Source: Lentisphaerota bacterium (GTDB taxonomy: Bacteria; Verrucomicrobiota; Lentisphaeria; Victivallales; Victivallaceae). From it: a stretch of DNA of 64,000 nucleotides. Within the stretch, counting starts at the first letter, position 1. Each line of letters opens with the position of its first letter. The notes under the pieces were generated by a model. It ran no database searches and had not been told where the DNA came from. It was given only the letters and a program-made list of their open reading frames with translations. The translations under genes were made by a program, and so were the position numbers. Shown here one piece after another: positions 54,420 to 64,000 of the stretch. The DNA is taken from positions 1 through 64,000 of the forward strand of contig SUVX01000008.1 of the NCBI GenBank assembly GCA_015061725.1, in the 5' to 3' direction.

Positions 54420-57368
54420 ATGAATAAACTTCTCAATTTCCTTGCTGCTGTAAGCGTTTTTCCTCTTGCAGCGGTAAATCTTGCGAAAAATCCCTCTTTT
54501 GAGGAACTTGCCGGAAATCTTCCTGCCGGATGGCAAGTCATCCGCCGCGGCACTTTTGAAAACACGCACTTTGTTGAAAAGAAAAACGTTCTTGACGGCA
54601 AAAACGCCATCGGTATTGAAAATCAGAATGCCGCAACAGGAAAATCTTTACTGATTTGGGGACAGGCAATCTCTGAAAAAGTTTTCAATCAAATCCCCGC
54701 CGGAACAAAAATGCAGTTAAGCGTGTATCTGCGTGCGGAATCCTCTGCGGCAAAGGCGAAGATTTATTTTGAATCCGTGCGTGCGGCAAAAACTTTCAGA
54801 GTGCGGAAAATCATTTCTCCCGGCACCTGGCAGAAGATCGAGCTTGAATTTATCAAAGAAAATATGGCGTATCCGGCACCGAATATTTATCTTCAGCTTG
54901 AGGGAACGGGCAGACTGCTTTTTGATAAAGTTTATTTCGGCAAGGCTGATGACGCAGAGAAAAATCTGCCTGTCAACTTGAATATCGCTGTCAACGGCGA
55001 TGTTGAAATGCTCAATAAAAAAGGCGAACCTGCCAACTGGTACAAAATTACCCATTTCAAGGGCGGACGTTTGGCTTTGGACAAGAGTTTTTCGTACAGC
55101 GGCAAACACGCTCTTCTGATTCAGAGCAGCACCCAACCCGGAAAAGCATTGGGCTGGGGATATTTTATTGACGGAAAAGTTTTGAAAAACGTCCCTCCCG
55201 AAAGTCCTTTTAAAGTTGATTTCATGCTCAACACCCACGGTGATCCCTCCACGCAGGTGCGGTGCTATGTGGAGTTTATGGCAAAGAAAAAATATATCGG
55301 TACCACCGGAAAGAATTTTTCTGTCTACAACAACTGGAACAAAAAGACTCTTTATTTCAAAACGCCCGAAGAAAAACCGACACACTTCTGGATTTATTTC
55401 ATGCTCAAAACACCGGGAAAGGCACACATTGATTCTGTGGAATTAAAGCCGTATTCCGGTGCGGAAAAGCCTGCTGCTGTTAAAGAAAACAAAGATTACT
55501 GCCGTTTGTACGGTGTGCCGCCGCAGCGGACGTGGATTTTTCCGTCAAAGCCTGAAAAATTGACACTTGAATACGCTTTATCGGGCAGGGGGTTGAAAGT
55601 TATCCTTAACGAGATTGACGGAAAAACAATTAAAAACTGGAACTTTGACAACCTTTCAGGCAGAGGCAGAAAAGTTTTATCTCTGCCGCCTCTGGGAAAA
55701 GGTGCTTATGAACTTATATTTTCAGGAAAAGGTTTGAATGACTGCGAATGGTTCAGAATCCGCGAAAAACAGACAAAAGGAGTTTGGTTTGACAGTGCAA
55801 ACTTCATGGTGTTCAAAGGGAAGAGGTACTTTCCAGTTTTTATCGGACATCCCGGCGGCGGACTGGATGGTTTGCGCGTCTATTCTCAGGCTGGTATCAA
55901 CGGTATCAGCGAATACTCCGTCAACGGTAAACAGCATGCGCTCTATCTTGATGCTGTCTGCAAGCAGTTTGATATGTTCCTGTTTCTGAAAGAGGACTTC
56001 GGATCAAAGACCAGTCAGAAAGGGGAAGCTCTCAAAAAATATGTGAAAGAACTGGCAGATAACGTTTCTTTGATAGACCGATTTATCGGTTTTCAGTCGG
56101 ATGAGGCAGCGTGGCAGAAGTGGCCGCTGGAATCGGTGCGCCGTCACTCAAAATTCCGCTATAAATATGCTCCGGATTATCTGACGTGGCAGTGCAATGC
56201 ACCGCGTTTGACGGCAAAGGACGGCAATCCACAAGGATCTTTTTCATCTGTCCGGCGTTATGCGCTGGCGGCAGATGTGACGGGCGTGGATATTTATCCG
56301 GTGCCGGAGGGAAAGACCAGTCATAACAATCTGCCTAATCAGACGATTGCCTGTGTGGGAGACTACACGGATTTGGTCACTCAGGCGGTTTGGGGAAACC
56401 GTCCGGTCTGGATGGTCCTTCAGGCAATGGGTTGGAGCGAAGAGGGTGGAAACAAGTTGACTGCCGACCGTCCGCGTCCGACGAAAAAACAACTGCGTTT
56501 CATGGTGTGGAACGCCATCACCCACGGCGCGACAGGTATCTGCTGGTACGGCAACGGTGCGTGGAACGATCATTACTCGGAGTGGTTCCGTGAATTTGCC
56601 GAAGTCAACCTTGAACTGAGAGCCGCCGCAGAAGTTATGATGTCAGGCGGCGCTCAGAAAAAACCGCAGGTTCCTGCCAAAGTCGGCGTGCTGGCGCGCA
56701 AAGGAATACTGGTTTTTGTCAATGAAGACAGTAAAAAGGCTCAAACGGTCAATATTTCAGGCAACTGGTATATATCTCCCACCGGAAAGAAACTGTCGCC
56801 GGGCAAAATCACTCTTGCGCCGCAGGAGGTTGTGATTTTGACGGAAAAACCGCTGAAACTTGCGCCGGTCAGACGTTTCGTGCCGCAGAAGACGGTTTTA
56901 AATTCAAAGTTCGGCGTTAAAAATTTTCCTGATTTGCTTAAAGGGAAATGGGTGACTCATCCGGATTATCTGCGCGGGGAACAGAAAACCTTTGCGGGAG
57001 AGTGCCGTTTTACTCTCAAGAGTTTGCCGCAGAAGGCTTTTCTTGCTTTTGCCGTGGATGATGAAGTCAAAGTTTCTGTCAACGGCAGAAGTTTTGCAGA
57101 CACTTACCGCGACCACCGGGTGATTTTTAAAAAGGATATCCGCAAACTGCTTAAAAAAGGCAATAACGTCATTCGCTTTGAAGTGACCAATTATTCAGGT
57201 CCCACGGGACTGGTTTATGATTTGATGCTTGACGGAAAAATGATTTCCTCCGGAGAAGATACACTCTTTTCTCTTGACGGCGGAAAGAGTTGGAAACGCG
57301 CCCACGTTTTCGGCAGTCAGCCCGTTGCCCCCTGGGGCAAACCACGGCTGATGATTTTTGATCTTTAA
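54420..57368 (+). CDS. Large secreted multidomain carbohydrate-active protein
   Basis: 982 residues. Signal peptide (KLLNFLAAVSVFPLAAVN). Two N-terminal beta-sandwich CBM-like domains (NLAKNPSFEELAGNLPAGWQ, NIAVNGDVEMLNKKGEPANW), a central (beta/alpha)8-like region (GFQSDEAAWQKW, AWGNRPVWMVLQAMGWSEEG, AITHGATGICWYGNGAW), and a C-terminal GH2-type sugar-binding beta domain (DDEVKVSVNGRSFADTYRDH). The E/D residues of QSDEA fit a glycosidase; family not assigned. Starts 12 bases after the preceding gene. Confidence 0.7.
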   Translation: MNKLLNFLAAVSVFPLAAVNLAKNPSFEELAGNLPAGWQVIRRGTFENTHFVEKKNVLDGKNAIGIENQNAATGKSLLIWGQAISEKVFNQIPAGTKMQLSVYLRAESSAAKAKIYFESVRAAKTFRVRKIISPGTWQKIELEFIKENMAYPAPNIYLQLEGTGRLLFDKVYFGKADDAEKNLPVNLNIAVNGDVEMLNKKGEPANWYKITHFKGGRLALDKSFSYSGKHALLIQSSTQPGKALGWGYFIDGKVLKNVPPESPFKVDFMLNTHGDPSTQVRCYVEFMAKKKYIGTTGKNFSVYNNWNKKTLYFKTPEEKPTHFWIYFMLKTPGKAHIDSVELKPYSGAEKPAAVKENKDYCRLYGVPPQRTWIFPSKPEKLTLEYALSGRGLKVILNEIDGKTIKNWNFDNLSGRGRKVLSLPPLGKGAYELIFSGKGLNDCEWFRIREKQTKGVWFDSANFMVFKGKRYFPVFIGHPGGGLDGLRVYSQAGINGISEYSVNGKQHALYLDAVCKQFDMFLFLKEDFGSKTSQKGEALKKYVKELADNVSLIDRFIGFQSDEAAWQKWPLESVRRHSKFRYKYAPDYLTWQCNAPRLTAKDGNPQGSFSSVRRYALAADVTGVDIYPVPEGKTSHNNLPNQTIACVGDYTDLVTQAVWGNRPVWMVLQAMGWSEEGGNKLTADRPRPTKKQLRFMVWNAITHGATGICWYGNGAWNDHYSEWFREFAEVNLELRAAAEVMMSGGAQKKPQVPAKVGVLARKGILVFVNEDSKKAQTVNISGNWYISPTGKKLSPGKITLAPQEVVILTEKPLKLAPVRRFVPQKTVLNSKFGVKNFPDLLKGKWVTHPDYLRGEQKTFAGECRFTLKSLPQKAFLAFAVDDEVKVSVNGRSFADTYRDHRVIFKKDIRKLLKKGNNVIRFEVTNYSGPTGLVYDLMLDGKMISSGEDTLFSLDGGKSWKRAHVFGSQPVAPWGKPRLMIFDL

Positions 57369-57406
57369 AAAGTCAACCTGACACATAACATAAAGGAAAA
57401 AAACTT

Positions 57407-58297
57407 ATGGAAAAAAGATGTGCTGAATTTGAAACCGTCCGTACCGCTTACTGTTCCTGTGTTCCGTCAACGAAGACTCCGCTTTTTTTGAAAGAAAAGT
57501 GGAGCGCACGGAGAAAAAACAACTTTACTCTCATAGAACTTCTGGTTGTTATTGCCATTATCGCAATATTGGCGGGAATGCTGATGCCGGCGCTGCAGCA
57601 GGCGCGGGCAAGGGGACGTGATACATATTGCATCAACAATTTGAAACAGCATTTTTACAGTGTGGCGATGTATATGGAAAATTACAATGATTATTTTCCG
57701 ACGACATATACGGCACAATTGGCAAACGGGGGCGGCAGCAAGAATCCGGGGTTCAAACCGGCGTGGCGGCTGTTGCTTGAAAATGGTTTGAATCCGATTT
57801 CGATGGATTGTCCTGCGGATACGACCAAGGGACCGGGATTGGGATATTACACTGACGGCTGCGACTGGATGAAACAGGGGGATAAATGGCTGCCCAACCG
57901 CAGTTACGTTGTGGAGCGTTTTCTGGGACAGCCTCAGAATGGAACGACGACTAATCTTCCCTACAAAAACAGCCGCTGCAAAGTGCCGGGAATGCTGGTG
58001 ACGATCTGGTGCGGTGAGGCTTCGGGCGAGGTTCCCAAGGGCTATCCGACGGAGTTCACTTCAGGACACGCCGACTGGCAGACCCATTTGAATTCCGGAA
58101 ATAATTATGTTCTTGCCGGTATGATGCAGCACCGTATGAATAAAAATGTACTGACGATGAACGGTTCCGCAAAAGCGTATAAGATGTTCGGCGATTTGGA
58201 AACAAACAAACAGAATTATTATTGGCGTGTCGATACTTATGAAAACGCCATTCTCGGCGTTTGGAATAAAAACAATATCCATATGTTCGGGAAATAA
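57407..58297 (+). CDS. Prepilin-like protein (type II secretion/pseudopilin class)
   Basis: 296 residues. After an unusually long 39-residue leader comes [18 protein letters not shown] (Phe40, with Glu44 as the mature E5), the type IV prepilin signature; the position before Phe is Asn rather than the usual Gly. The body ([20 protein letters not shown]) matches the DUF1559-type pseudopilins abundant in PVC bacteria. It may help export or display the neighbouring enzymes. Confidence 0.85.
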   Translation: MEKRCAEFETVRTAYCSCVPSTKTPLFLKEKWSARRKNNFTLIELLVVIAIIAILAGMLMPALQQARARGRDTYCINNLKQHFYSVAMYMENYNDYFPTTYTAQLANGGGSKNPGFKPAWRLLLENGLNPISMDCPADTTKGPGLGYYTDGCDWMKQGDKWLPNRSYVVERFLGQPQNGTTTNLPYKNSRCKVPGMLVTIWCGEASGEVPKGYPTEFTSGHADWQTHLNSGNNYVLAGMMQHRMNKNVLTMNGSAKAYKMFGDLETNKQNYYWRVDTYENAILGVWNKNNIHMFGK

Positions 58298-58319
58298 TGT
58301 AAAAAGGAGTATGTGTTTG

Positions 58320-60611
58320 ATGAAAAAACTGTATTTACTGCTCGCTCTTGCCGCAGGATTCTGCCTGTACGGGGCAGATATTGACAGCCGTTATCAGGTG
58401 GTGCTGGCGGATCAAGCCATTGTCACCGAAAAAGAGGCTGCTCAGACGATTGCGGCTGATTTATCCGTTATGTTCGGTAAAAAAATAAAAGTCATTGCTG
58501 AAAAAGATTACAAAAAAGGAACACCTGCGGTTTTTGTCGGTTGGACAAAGGCGGCCCGGCAGAAAAAAATCGCTTTTGAGAAAATGCCGACGGAATCCTG
58601 GCATGTGGAAAGCTTGTCCGGCGGCAATGTGATCGTAACCGGCGGACGTCCGCGCGGAACACTTTACGGTGCGTATGAGTTTCTGGAATATGCAGGTGTG
58701 CGTTACTTTTTCCTCAATGATAAATTTATTCCTCAGAAGAAAAAAATATCTTTCCCTGCCGGTAAAAAACTTGCCGGAAAACCGTATTTTCTGAGACGCG
58801 GTATTCATTTCGGCAGCAAGACAGAAGAGGCGCATCGCTTTCAGAGATGGCACAAAATGAATCTGGATGCCGAACCCCGTAAGCCCGCCGGACTTTCAGG
58901 CTTTTATAATGAACGGCAGGATGGACAGTACAATACTTTTTTCAACTATGCCAAGGGCTTTCCCAACGGCGGCAAGCCGGAATATTTTTCTCTTCACAAA
59001 GGCAAACGTCTGAAAATCAAAAGCACTCACGGACCGGGACAGCTCTGTCTTTCTCATCCTGAAGTGCGGGTGCTGGTGAAACAGCAGCTCCGCGCCAAAA
59101 TTGCCAAAGATAAAAAAGAAGCTGAAAAGAATGGATATCCTCAGTGCAAATTCTATCTGGTTTCCATCTGCGATACAGATAAAAAATGCGAGTGTGCCGG
59201 CTGTCTTGCGCTGGCTGAAAAATACGGTGCATACAGCGGCGCACTGCTGGATTTTATCAACGATATCGCGCGTGAATTTCCACAGATTTACATTGCGACC
59301 CGTGCCTATATTTTCACGGTTAATCCGCCGAAACGGGGAATCGTTCCTGAAAAAAATGTCATCATTTCTCTTGCAGTCAACTGCTGGGACTGGTCAAAGA
59401 AACGCGATACGATGTCTTATCTTTCCGCCCCTACGAATGCTTATACCAGAAAAGTTTATGACAGTTGGAAAAAGATTTCCAAACATCTGGATATCTGGGA
59501 TTACAACATCCTTTTCAGGGAAAAACAGCCGACACCTTACACCAATGTTCATGTGATTCGTTACAACATGCCCGTTTTTGCAAAAATGGGCGTGAAATGC
59601 TACTTTTCTGAACTGGAATACAGCAGCCGTCAGAATGTTGAAATGCACAGTTTTCAGCACCTTTCGGGATATCTCAATATGAAACTTCAGCAGGACCCTT
59701 ATGCGGAAGCTGAAAAAATCATTGCGGATTTCATGACAAATTATTTCGGAAAAGCCGCCCCCGTCATGCGTCAGCTGCTGGATTTCATCATTGAAAAACA
59801 GTTGACCAATCCCGAACCGATGGGCGAACACCGTATGCTGCATTGGAAATATACGGATGAAAAATTCTTCTCCCGCTGTGTGGAGCTGCTGCTCGAAGCT
59901 GAAAAACTGGTCAAAGATGATCCGTATCGCCTGAAACACGTCAAGCGCGAATGGCTGCCCATCGGCGGCGGACTCTGTTGGAAATGGGATCATCTTGCCG
60001 TTAAGCCTGCGATTAAAGAGACTGAAGTTATTGCGCGTATGCGTGAAGCGTTTTATACATTTATCAAAGAGTTTTCTCCCCATGCAGAAAAGGCGGCACG
60101 GGCAAAAGTGGATGCGTATTTGCGTTTTCTCTCACTTTGTCCGAGTTTGCCGCCGGAATTGATGGAAAATTATCTCTGGTATAACACAACCAGCATTACT
60201 GCAAGTCGCTTCCAGTCCGGTAAAATTTTGCTTGCAGATGCCGCAGATGCTCCCGGCGGCAAAGCCTGGGTCATGGGAAAAGAGTTCAAACATACGGGTA
60301 AAGTTGAGTTTGTCTACCGTTTCAAGAAAGATCCCCGGGAACTGCTCAAATTCACCTTTGACAGCAAAAACATTCCGCAGGATGAAAAATTCCACTGTAT
60401 CAAAGTCGGAGAACTTTATCCGGCGGAACTGGATCTTTACGCAAATGATTGGGGCAGACTTTTCCGTATGCCCGGCAGACAGAAGAGCCGGATAAAAAAA
60501 TATAATTACGGTCTTTATTACAACATCAAATTCACGGGGTCTGCTTATGTCAAAGGGTCAAAATCTCCCGATGCCGTTGCCATTGCTCAGGTGATTTACG
60601 TTATCCAGTAA
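58320..60611 (+). CDS. Secreted DUF4838 protein
   Basis: 763 residues from ATG 58320, spaced 10 from AGGAG. Signal peptide (KKLYLLLALAAGFCLYGA), N-terminal glucuronidase-like domain (YGAYEFLEYAGVRYFFLNDK), DUF4838 with a CDTDKKCECAGC cysteine cluster, then C-terminal beta domain. Paralogue of the 47186 gene. Function unknown; substrate-specific partner of the same operon. Confidence 0.8.
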   Translation: MKKLYLLLALAAGFCLYGADIDSRYQVVLADQAIVTEKEAAQTIAADLSVMFGKKIKVIAEKDYKKGTPAVFVGWTKAARQKKIAFEKMPTESWHVESLSGGNVIVTGGRPRGTLYGAYEFLEYAGVRYFFLNDKFIPQKKKISFPAGKKLAGKPYFLRRGIHFGSKTEEAHRFQRWHKMNLDAEPRKPAGLSGFYNERQDGQYNTFFNYAKGFPNGGKPEYFSLHKGKRLKIKSTHGPGQLCLSHPEVRVLVKQQLRAKIAKDKKEAEKNGYPQCKFYLVSICDTDKKCECAGCLALAEKYGAYSGALLDFINDIAREFPQIYIATRAYIFTVNPPKRGIVPEKNVIISLAVNCWDWSKKRDTMSYLSAPTNAYTRKVYDSWKKISKHLDIWDYNILFREKQPTPYTNVHVIRYNMPVFAKMGVKCYFSELEYSSRQNVEMHSFQHLSGYLNMKLQQDPYAEAEKIIADFMTNYFGKAAPVMRQLLDFIIEKQLTNPEPMGEHRMLHWKYTDEKFFSRCVELLLEAEKLVKDDPYRLKHVKREWLPIGGGLCWKWDHLAVKPAIKETEVIARMREAFYTFIKEFSPHAEKAARAKVDAYLRFLSLCPSLPPELMENYLWYNTTSITASRFQSGKILLADAADAPGGKAWVMGKEFKHTGKVEFVYRFKKDPRELLKFTFDSKNIPQDEKFHCIKVGELYPAELDLYANDWGRLFRMPGRQKSRIKKYNYGLYYNIKFTGSAYVKGSKSPDAVAIAQVIYVIQ

Positions 60612-60622
60612 AGGTTTTTTAA

Positions 60623-61417
60623 ATGAAAATCAATATCGACACTCATATCCACACATTTGTTTCAAAGTGCTGTCAGGACAGGGAACGGACGCCGTTGAAA
60701 GCGGCGGAACTGCTGAGTAAAAAGGGATTCAAACTCATTGCCGTTACCGATCACCTGTGGGATAATCCTGCGGTGCAGCCCAACAACTGGCTGCGCCGCC
60801 ATCCCCGTGAGGAATTGGAGAGTCTTGTCAATGAAATGCGGCAGACTGTTTTTCCCATCAAAGTCCTTGCCTCGTGCGAAGCGGATATGCAGGGCCCCGG
60901 ACGTATCGGCATTACGCCTGAATTCAAAGAGAAACTGGATTTTGTTTCCGTTGCCTCAGATCACTTTCAGCTGCGTGATTTTACCGATCAGCCTGTTCCG
61001 GCTGTACCTGAAAAACTTGCGCCTCTTATGATGGCGATGTTCCGGGATGCGGTTCGTTCGGGACTGGCGGATGTTCTTCTGCATCCCCTGTTCCCCGACG
61101 GATACCATGAACTTTATGATGATACGCTTGCATGTGTCAGTGATGCTGAACTTTTTGATTCCTTGAGTGAAGCGGCAGAGAGAAAAGTTGCGCTTGAAAT
61201 CAACTGCGGTGTATTGAATGCTCAGCGCAGTGGTAAGTTCAGTCTGGAGTCACTCTTTCGGGTGTTTGAAACAGCCAAAAAAGCCGGTTGTCTTTTTACC
61301 GTCGGCAGTGATTCACACAATGACGGACATTTTGAACTTTATCATCTGGCGGAAGATTTCACTGAACGGATGAATATTACAGAAGAGGATATCCATCCTC
61401 TGTTCCGGGTCTCCTGA
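60623..61417 (+). CDS. PHP-domain phosphoesterase
   Basis: 264 residues. DTHIHTF, VTDHLWDN and GSDSHNDG hold the metal-binding His/Asp residues of PHP enzymes. The length fits a HisK-like or sugar phosphate phosphoesterase; the substrate is unclear. Starts 11 bases after the DUF4838 gene. Confidence 0.85.
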   Translation: MKINIDTHIHTFVSKCCQDRERTPLKAAELLSKKGFKLIAVTDHLWDNPAVQPNNWLRRHPREELESLVNEMRQTVFPIKVLASCEADMQGPGRIGITPEFKEKLDFVSVASDHFQLRDFTDQPVPAVPEKLAPLMMAMFRDAVRSGLADVLLHPLFPDGYHELYDDTLACVSDAELFDSLSEAAERKVALEINCGVLNAQRSGKFSLESLFRVFETAKKAGCLFTVGSDSHNDGHFELYHLAEDFTERMNITEEDIHPLFRVS

Positions 61418-61439
61418 AGAAAGTTGAGTGCAATAAAAA

Positions 61440-62741
61440 ATGATTCTTGCTTCCTGTATGAATGATGTTCAGCGCAGGCGTTACCGTCTGCTGGCATTTG
61501 CCTCAACCTGGACAGGATGTATGTCCGAAGTATTGTTTGACAGCAGCGCGATTGTACTGCTGTTCATCACTGCGCTGGGCGGCAGTGAGGCACTGACCAT
61601 GTTCAGCACCGGTTTTTCAAGTGTTGCCTGGGCGGTTTTGCTTATTCCCTGTTCGGAACTTGCCCGGAAAAAAGGGTTGAAGTGGTGTCTGTCGTGGGGT
61701 GTGTATCTGGGAATGGCAGGCATATTTCTGCTGGTTCTTTCTCCCTGTCTGGGCAGATATGCCATGTCTGCCGCCCTTGCCGGATGTGCGGTATTTGCGA
61801 TTTCACGACCTGTACATCTGGCGGCGTGGACGCCTCTTCTCAACGGAATACTCCGCAAAGATGAGCGCGGCAGTTTTTTCGGATTCATGCGTTTTTCGTA
61901 TCAGTTGATCGCCATGATTCTGTTTTCAAGTGTCGGTTTTTTTATGGGAGACAAGCCGCCGGTATGGGTATTGCAGCTGGTCATCGGTATCTGCGGACTG
62001 CTCCTTCTGGGCAGAAAACTCTGCATTGACCGTATTCCGGCAGTGTCTGGCGTTTCAGCCGGAGAACTCTCCTTCAAAAAGCAGTTGCGAAACACCATGC
62101 GCAACAGTGCATTGATGAGTTTTGCCGTCTACTGCGGCGGTATCTTTTTAACGACGGCGGTTTCTCTGCCTTTGACGCTGCTCTATTTGAAAAAGTCCGT
62201 TTCTCTGGGGTCGGGAACCATCCAGTTGGTCGCCGTTTGCGGAACTGTCGGCACCATGACCGGATATTTGAGTTTCGGATATCTGCTCCGGCGTTTCAAC
62301 GTCAAAAAACTGCTGCTTGCAAGTCACTTGAGTATTATTCTCTTTACCTGCGCTCTTACTTTTTGCGTGCCTGAGTTTTCTTTTACGCCCGGTGCCTGTG
62401 CTGTCATCCTGCTCGGACAGAGTTTTGCCGCCGCCTGTTTCACCAACTGTTTCTCAACTGAAATGCTGGCTCTTTCCAGGCCCGGACAGTATACGACAAG
62501 TACTGCCATTTGTTCCGCTTACAACTCCGTCGGACGTGTCGCCGGCAGCTGGGCAGTTTCTTTTGCCATGGGCAGCGGACTGCTTGCCGCTTCATGGCAG
62601 AAAGGTGGATTGACTTTTACCCACTATCAGACTATTGAACTTGTCTGTGCCGGGTTTGCTTTGATTCTGCTCGCCGTTCTGCCTACGGTTCCTGCGATCA
62701 TTCCCGACCGTGAAGATTATTACGATGCGGGCAAAAAGTAA
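61440..62741 (+). CDS. MFS transporter
   Basis: 433 residues with about twelve hydrophobic segments and short loops. Segments such as GFSSVAWAVLLIPCSELARK and GTMTGYLSFGYLLRRFN (the inter-domain loop) fit major facilitator proteins. It probably exports or imports a sugar or oligosaccharide of the adjacent pathway. Confidence 0.75.
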   Translation: MILASCMNDVQRRRYRLLAFASTWTGCMSEVLFDSSAIVLLFITALGGSEALTMFSTGFSSVAWAVLLIPCSELARKKGLKWCLSWGVYLGMAGIFLLVLSPCLGRYAMSAALAGCAVFAISRPVHLAAWTPLLNGILRKDERGSFFGFMRFSYQLIAMILFSSVGFFMGDKPPVWVLQLVIGICGLLLLGRKLCIDRIPAVSGVSAGELSFKKQLRNTMRNSALMSFAVYCGGIFLTTAVSLPLTLLYLKKSVSLGSGTIQLVAVCGTVGTMTGYLSFGYLLRRFNVKKLLLASHLSIILFTCALTFCVPEFSFTPGACAVILLGQSFAAACFTNCFSTEMLALSRPGQYTTSTAICSAYNSVGRVAGSWAVSFAMGSGLLAASWQKGGLTFTHYQTIELVCAGFALILLAVLPTVPAIIPDREDYYDAGKK

Positions 62742-62781
62742 GAAACATGAGGAAAGAGGCACAATAAAATCTTTTTCAGTA

Positions 62782-62810
62782 TTTGCAATTCAGTAAATTG
62801 AGGTTATATT
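62782..62810 (+). promoter_or_regulatory. Putative promoter of the GH2 gene
   Basis: TTTGCA (62782-62787), 17-base spacer, TATATT (62805-62810). GAGG...CCTC around the -10 could form a small hairpin. Same design as the rfb promoter. Confidence 0.5.
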
Positions 62811-62859
62811 AGCCTCGATTGATAATTACATGATTTTTTATAATTTGAGGATATCGTAA

Positions 62860-64000
62860 ATGACTTCATTAAATGGATTCTGGGATTTCGGATTTGTCGG
62901 AGAACTTGAGGAATACAAAGGCATTGAACAAGTGGTCTTCAATACCTCTCTGCCCGTGCCCGGGTGTTTTGATCTTGAACCGGGCTTGAAACTCCGCCGC
63001 GGTATCGGCGCCTACCGTACCCGTGTCGTTACAGGTGGAAAAGTCACGCTCCGCTTTGAGGGACTCGGTCCCCGGGCTGAAATTTACTGGGACGGAAAAA
63101 ATATCGGCAGTTACGATCTGCCCTTTTCCAATGCCGAATACCGTTTTGATGCGGGAAATGAAGAGGAACACACCCTCATCGTTGCCGTGGATAACCGCGC
63201 TGATGATACCAAATCTTCTCTCTTCCCCGGATTTTATGACTTCTACCGTCACGGCGGTATCTACCGGGGCGTTTCCATTGAACGCACGCCCGAAGTTGAG
63301 ATTTCTTACCTCAAAGTCATCCCCCGTGATATTCAAAAAGGAACCGTTGAAGTTACCGTTGAACTTCTCGGCAATATCCCCGCGGAAACAACTGTTGAAT
63401 TTTCCTTTGACGGCAAGAACAGCGTTTCAGAAAAACTTGTCAACGGCAAAGGCACTTTTACTCTGAGTGTTCCCGACTTCAAACTCTGGAGCTGTGAAGA
63501 ACCCAATCTGCACACCTTGACTTCCCGTATTCCCGGCGCTGAAAAGTGTGTCACTTTCGGTATGCGTACCATTGAAACGCGCGAGGGACAATTTTTCCTC
63601 AACGGCAAAGCTGTAAAACTTCTGGGCTACAACCGTCACGACTGCCATCCCGATTTCGGATACGCCATGCCTGAAATGCTGGTGAAACGCGATTTGGAAA
63701 TCATCAAGGCGCAGGGCTGCAACTTTATCCGCGGCTGTCACTATCCTCAGAGTGAAACCGTCCTCAACTGGTGCGATAAACTGGGTATGCTCTTCTGGGA
63801 GGAATCCCTGGGCTGGGGCAACGGAGAAGAAAATCTTGTCAATGAAACTTTCCGTTCCCGTCAGCGCGAACAGACCCGTCTTATGGCGCGCAAAAGTATC
63901 AATCACCCCTGTATCATTCTGCAGGGTTTTATGAATGAACTGCGCAGCGACCTTGAACCGGGCTTGACTTTGATCCGTGAACTGGCGCAAATCCTCAAAG
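62860..64000 (+). CDS. GH2 family glycoside hydrolase, cut by window end
   Basis: At least 380 residues, open to 64000. N-terminal sugar-binding domain (LNGFWDFGFVGEL, AYRTRVVTGGKVTLRFEGLG), Ig-like domain, then TIM barrel with LGYNRHDCHP, NFIRGCHYPQ, FWEESLGWG and GFMNEL, whose Glu is the acid/base of GH2. Beta-galactosidase, glucuronidase or mannosidase cannot be decided without the nucleophile, which lies beyond the edge. No signal peptide. Confidence 0.88.
   Translation, partial: MTSLNGFWDFGFVGELEEYKGIEQVVFNTSLPVPGCFDLEPGLKLRRGIGAYRTRVVTGGKVTLRFEGLGPRAEIYWDGKNIGSYDLPFSNAEYRFDAGNEEEHTLIVAVDNRADDTKSSLFPGFYDFYRHGGIYRGVSIERTPEVEISYLKVIPRDIQKGTVEVTVELLGNIPAETTVEFSFDGKNSVSEKLVNGKGTFTLSVPDFKLWSCEEPNLHTLTSRIPGAEKCVTFGMRTIETREGQFFLNGKAVKLLGYNRHDCHPDFGYAMPEMLVKRDLEIIKAQGCNFIRGCHYPQSETVLNWCDKLGMLFWEESLGWGNGEENLVNETFRSRQREQTRLMARKSINHPCIILQGFMNELRSDLEPGLTLIRELAQILK

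Overview
The window looks like a chromosome segment of a host-associated Lentisphaerota (Victivallis-like) or closely related PVC-group bacterium. This is inferred from its gene content: two DUF4838-type secreted proteins, a prepilin-like protein with the [18 protein letters not shown] signature beside glycoside hydrolases, AraC/cupin and LacI sugar regulators next to CAZyme genes, and many short palindromic repeats. No rRNA or tRNA gene or marker protein fixes the taxonomy.

Layout. 1-5100: repeat-rich and degraded DNA, a three-gene minus-strand operon (AlbA_2/Schlafen-type ATP-binding regulator plus two unknown proteins), a 216-bp element bounded by 13-bp inverted repeats, and a frameshifted GIY-YIG gene. 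5160-11540: a plus-strand locus that looks like a polymorphic toxin/immunity region. It has one intact protein with a MuF-like Cys/His motif and a GTYN...WGN tail, a dead paralogue of it, and a series of membrane proteins and lipoproteins. 11470-19200: a minus-strand run of ten genes. Its core has eight tightly packed genes: a glycine-zipper protein, a propeller-like protein, two large Gly/Ala-rich membrane-inserting proteins, a TerB-like protein, a YkgJ-type Cys-cluster protein, a small ribbon-helix-helix-like protein and a radical SAM enzyme ending in a strong terminator. A second TerB-like gene and a small membrane protein follow. This is my best candidate for an undescribed system. 19200-26670: accessory DNA with a structured leader, a DUF4143-type ATPase, a Fic protein with a clear operator, and a cluster of ankyrin-like and short-repeat proteins. 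26670-27380: intergenic repeats.

27378-32880: AraC regulator divergent from a GH127-type hydrolase, a GH16 hydrolase, an orphan receiver domain overlapping an HNH nuclease, then ispH from back-to-back promoters; pepD follows. 34370-45550: a polysaccharide operon, rfbF-rfbG-rfbH (CDP-4-keto-3,6-dideoxyhexose), a class I/II aminotransferase, two tandem thiamine-diphosphate enzymes, a GtrB-like glycosyltransferase, GtrA and an NAD-dependent epimerase. Together these suggest a branched or otherwise modified dideoxysugar. The operon is interrupted by a four-helix-bundle gene lying between arrays of 9-base repeats.

45630-64000: carbohydrate catabolism. It contains a LacI regulator, a TPR-like protein, two DUF4838 proteins, an AraC regulator divergent from a TIM-barrel hydrolase-like protein, a large secreted multidomain protein, a prepilin-like protein, a PHP phosphoesterase, an MFS transporter and a GH2 hydrolase cut by the window end. 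A HAD phosphatase and a lipoprotein lie on the other strand.
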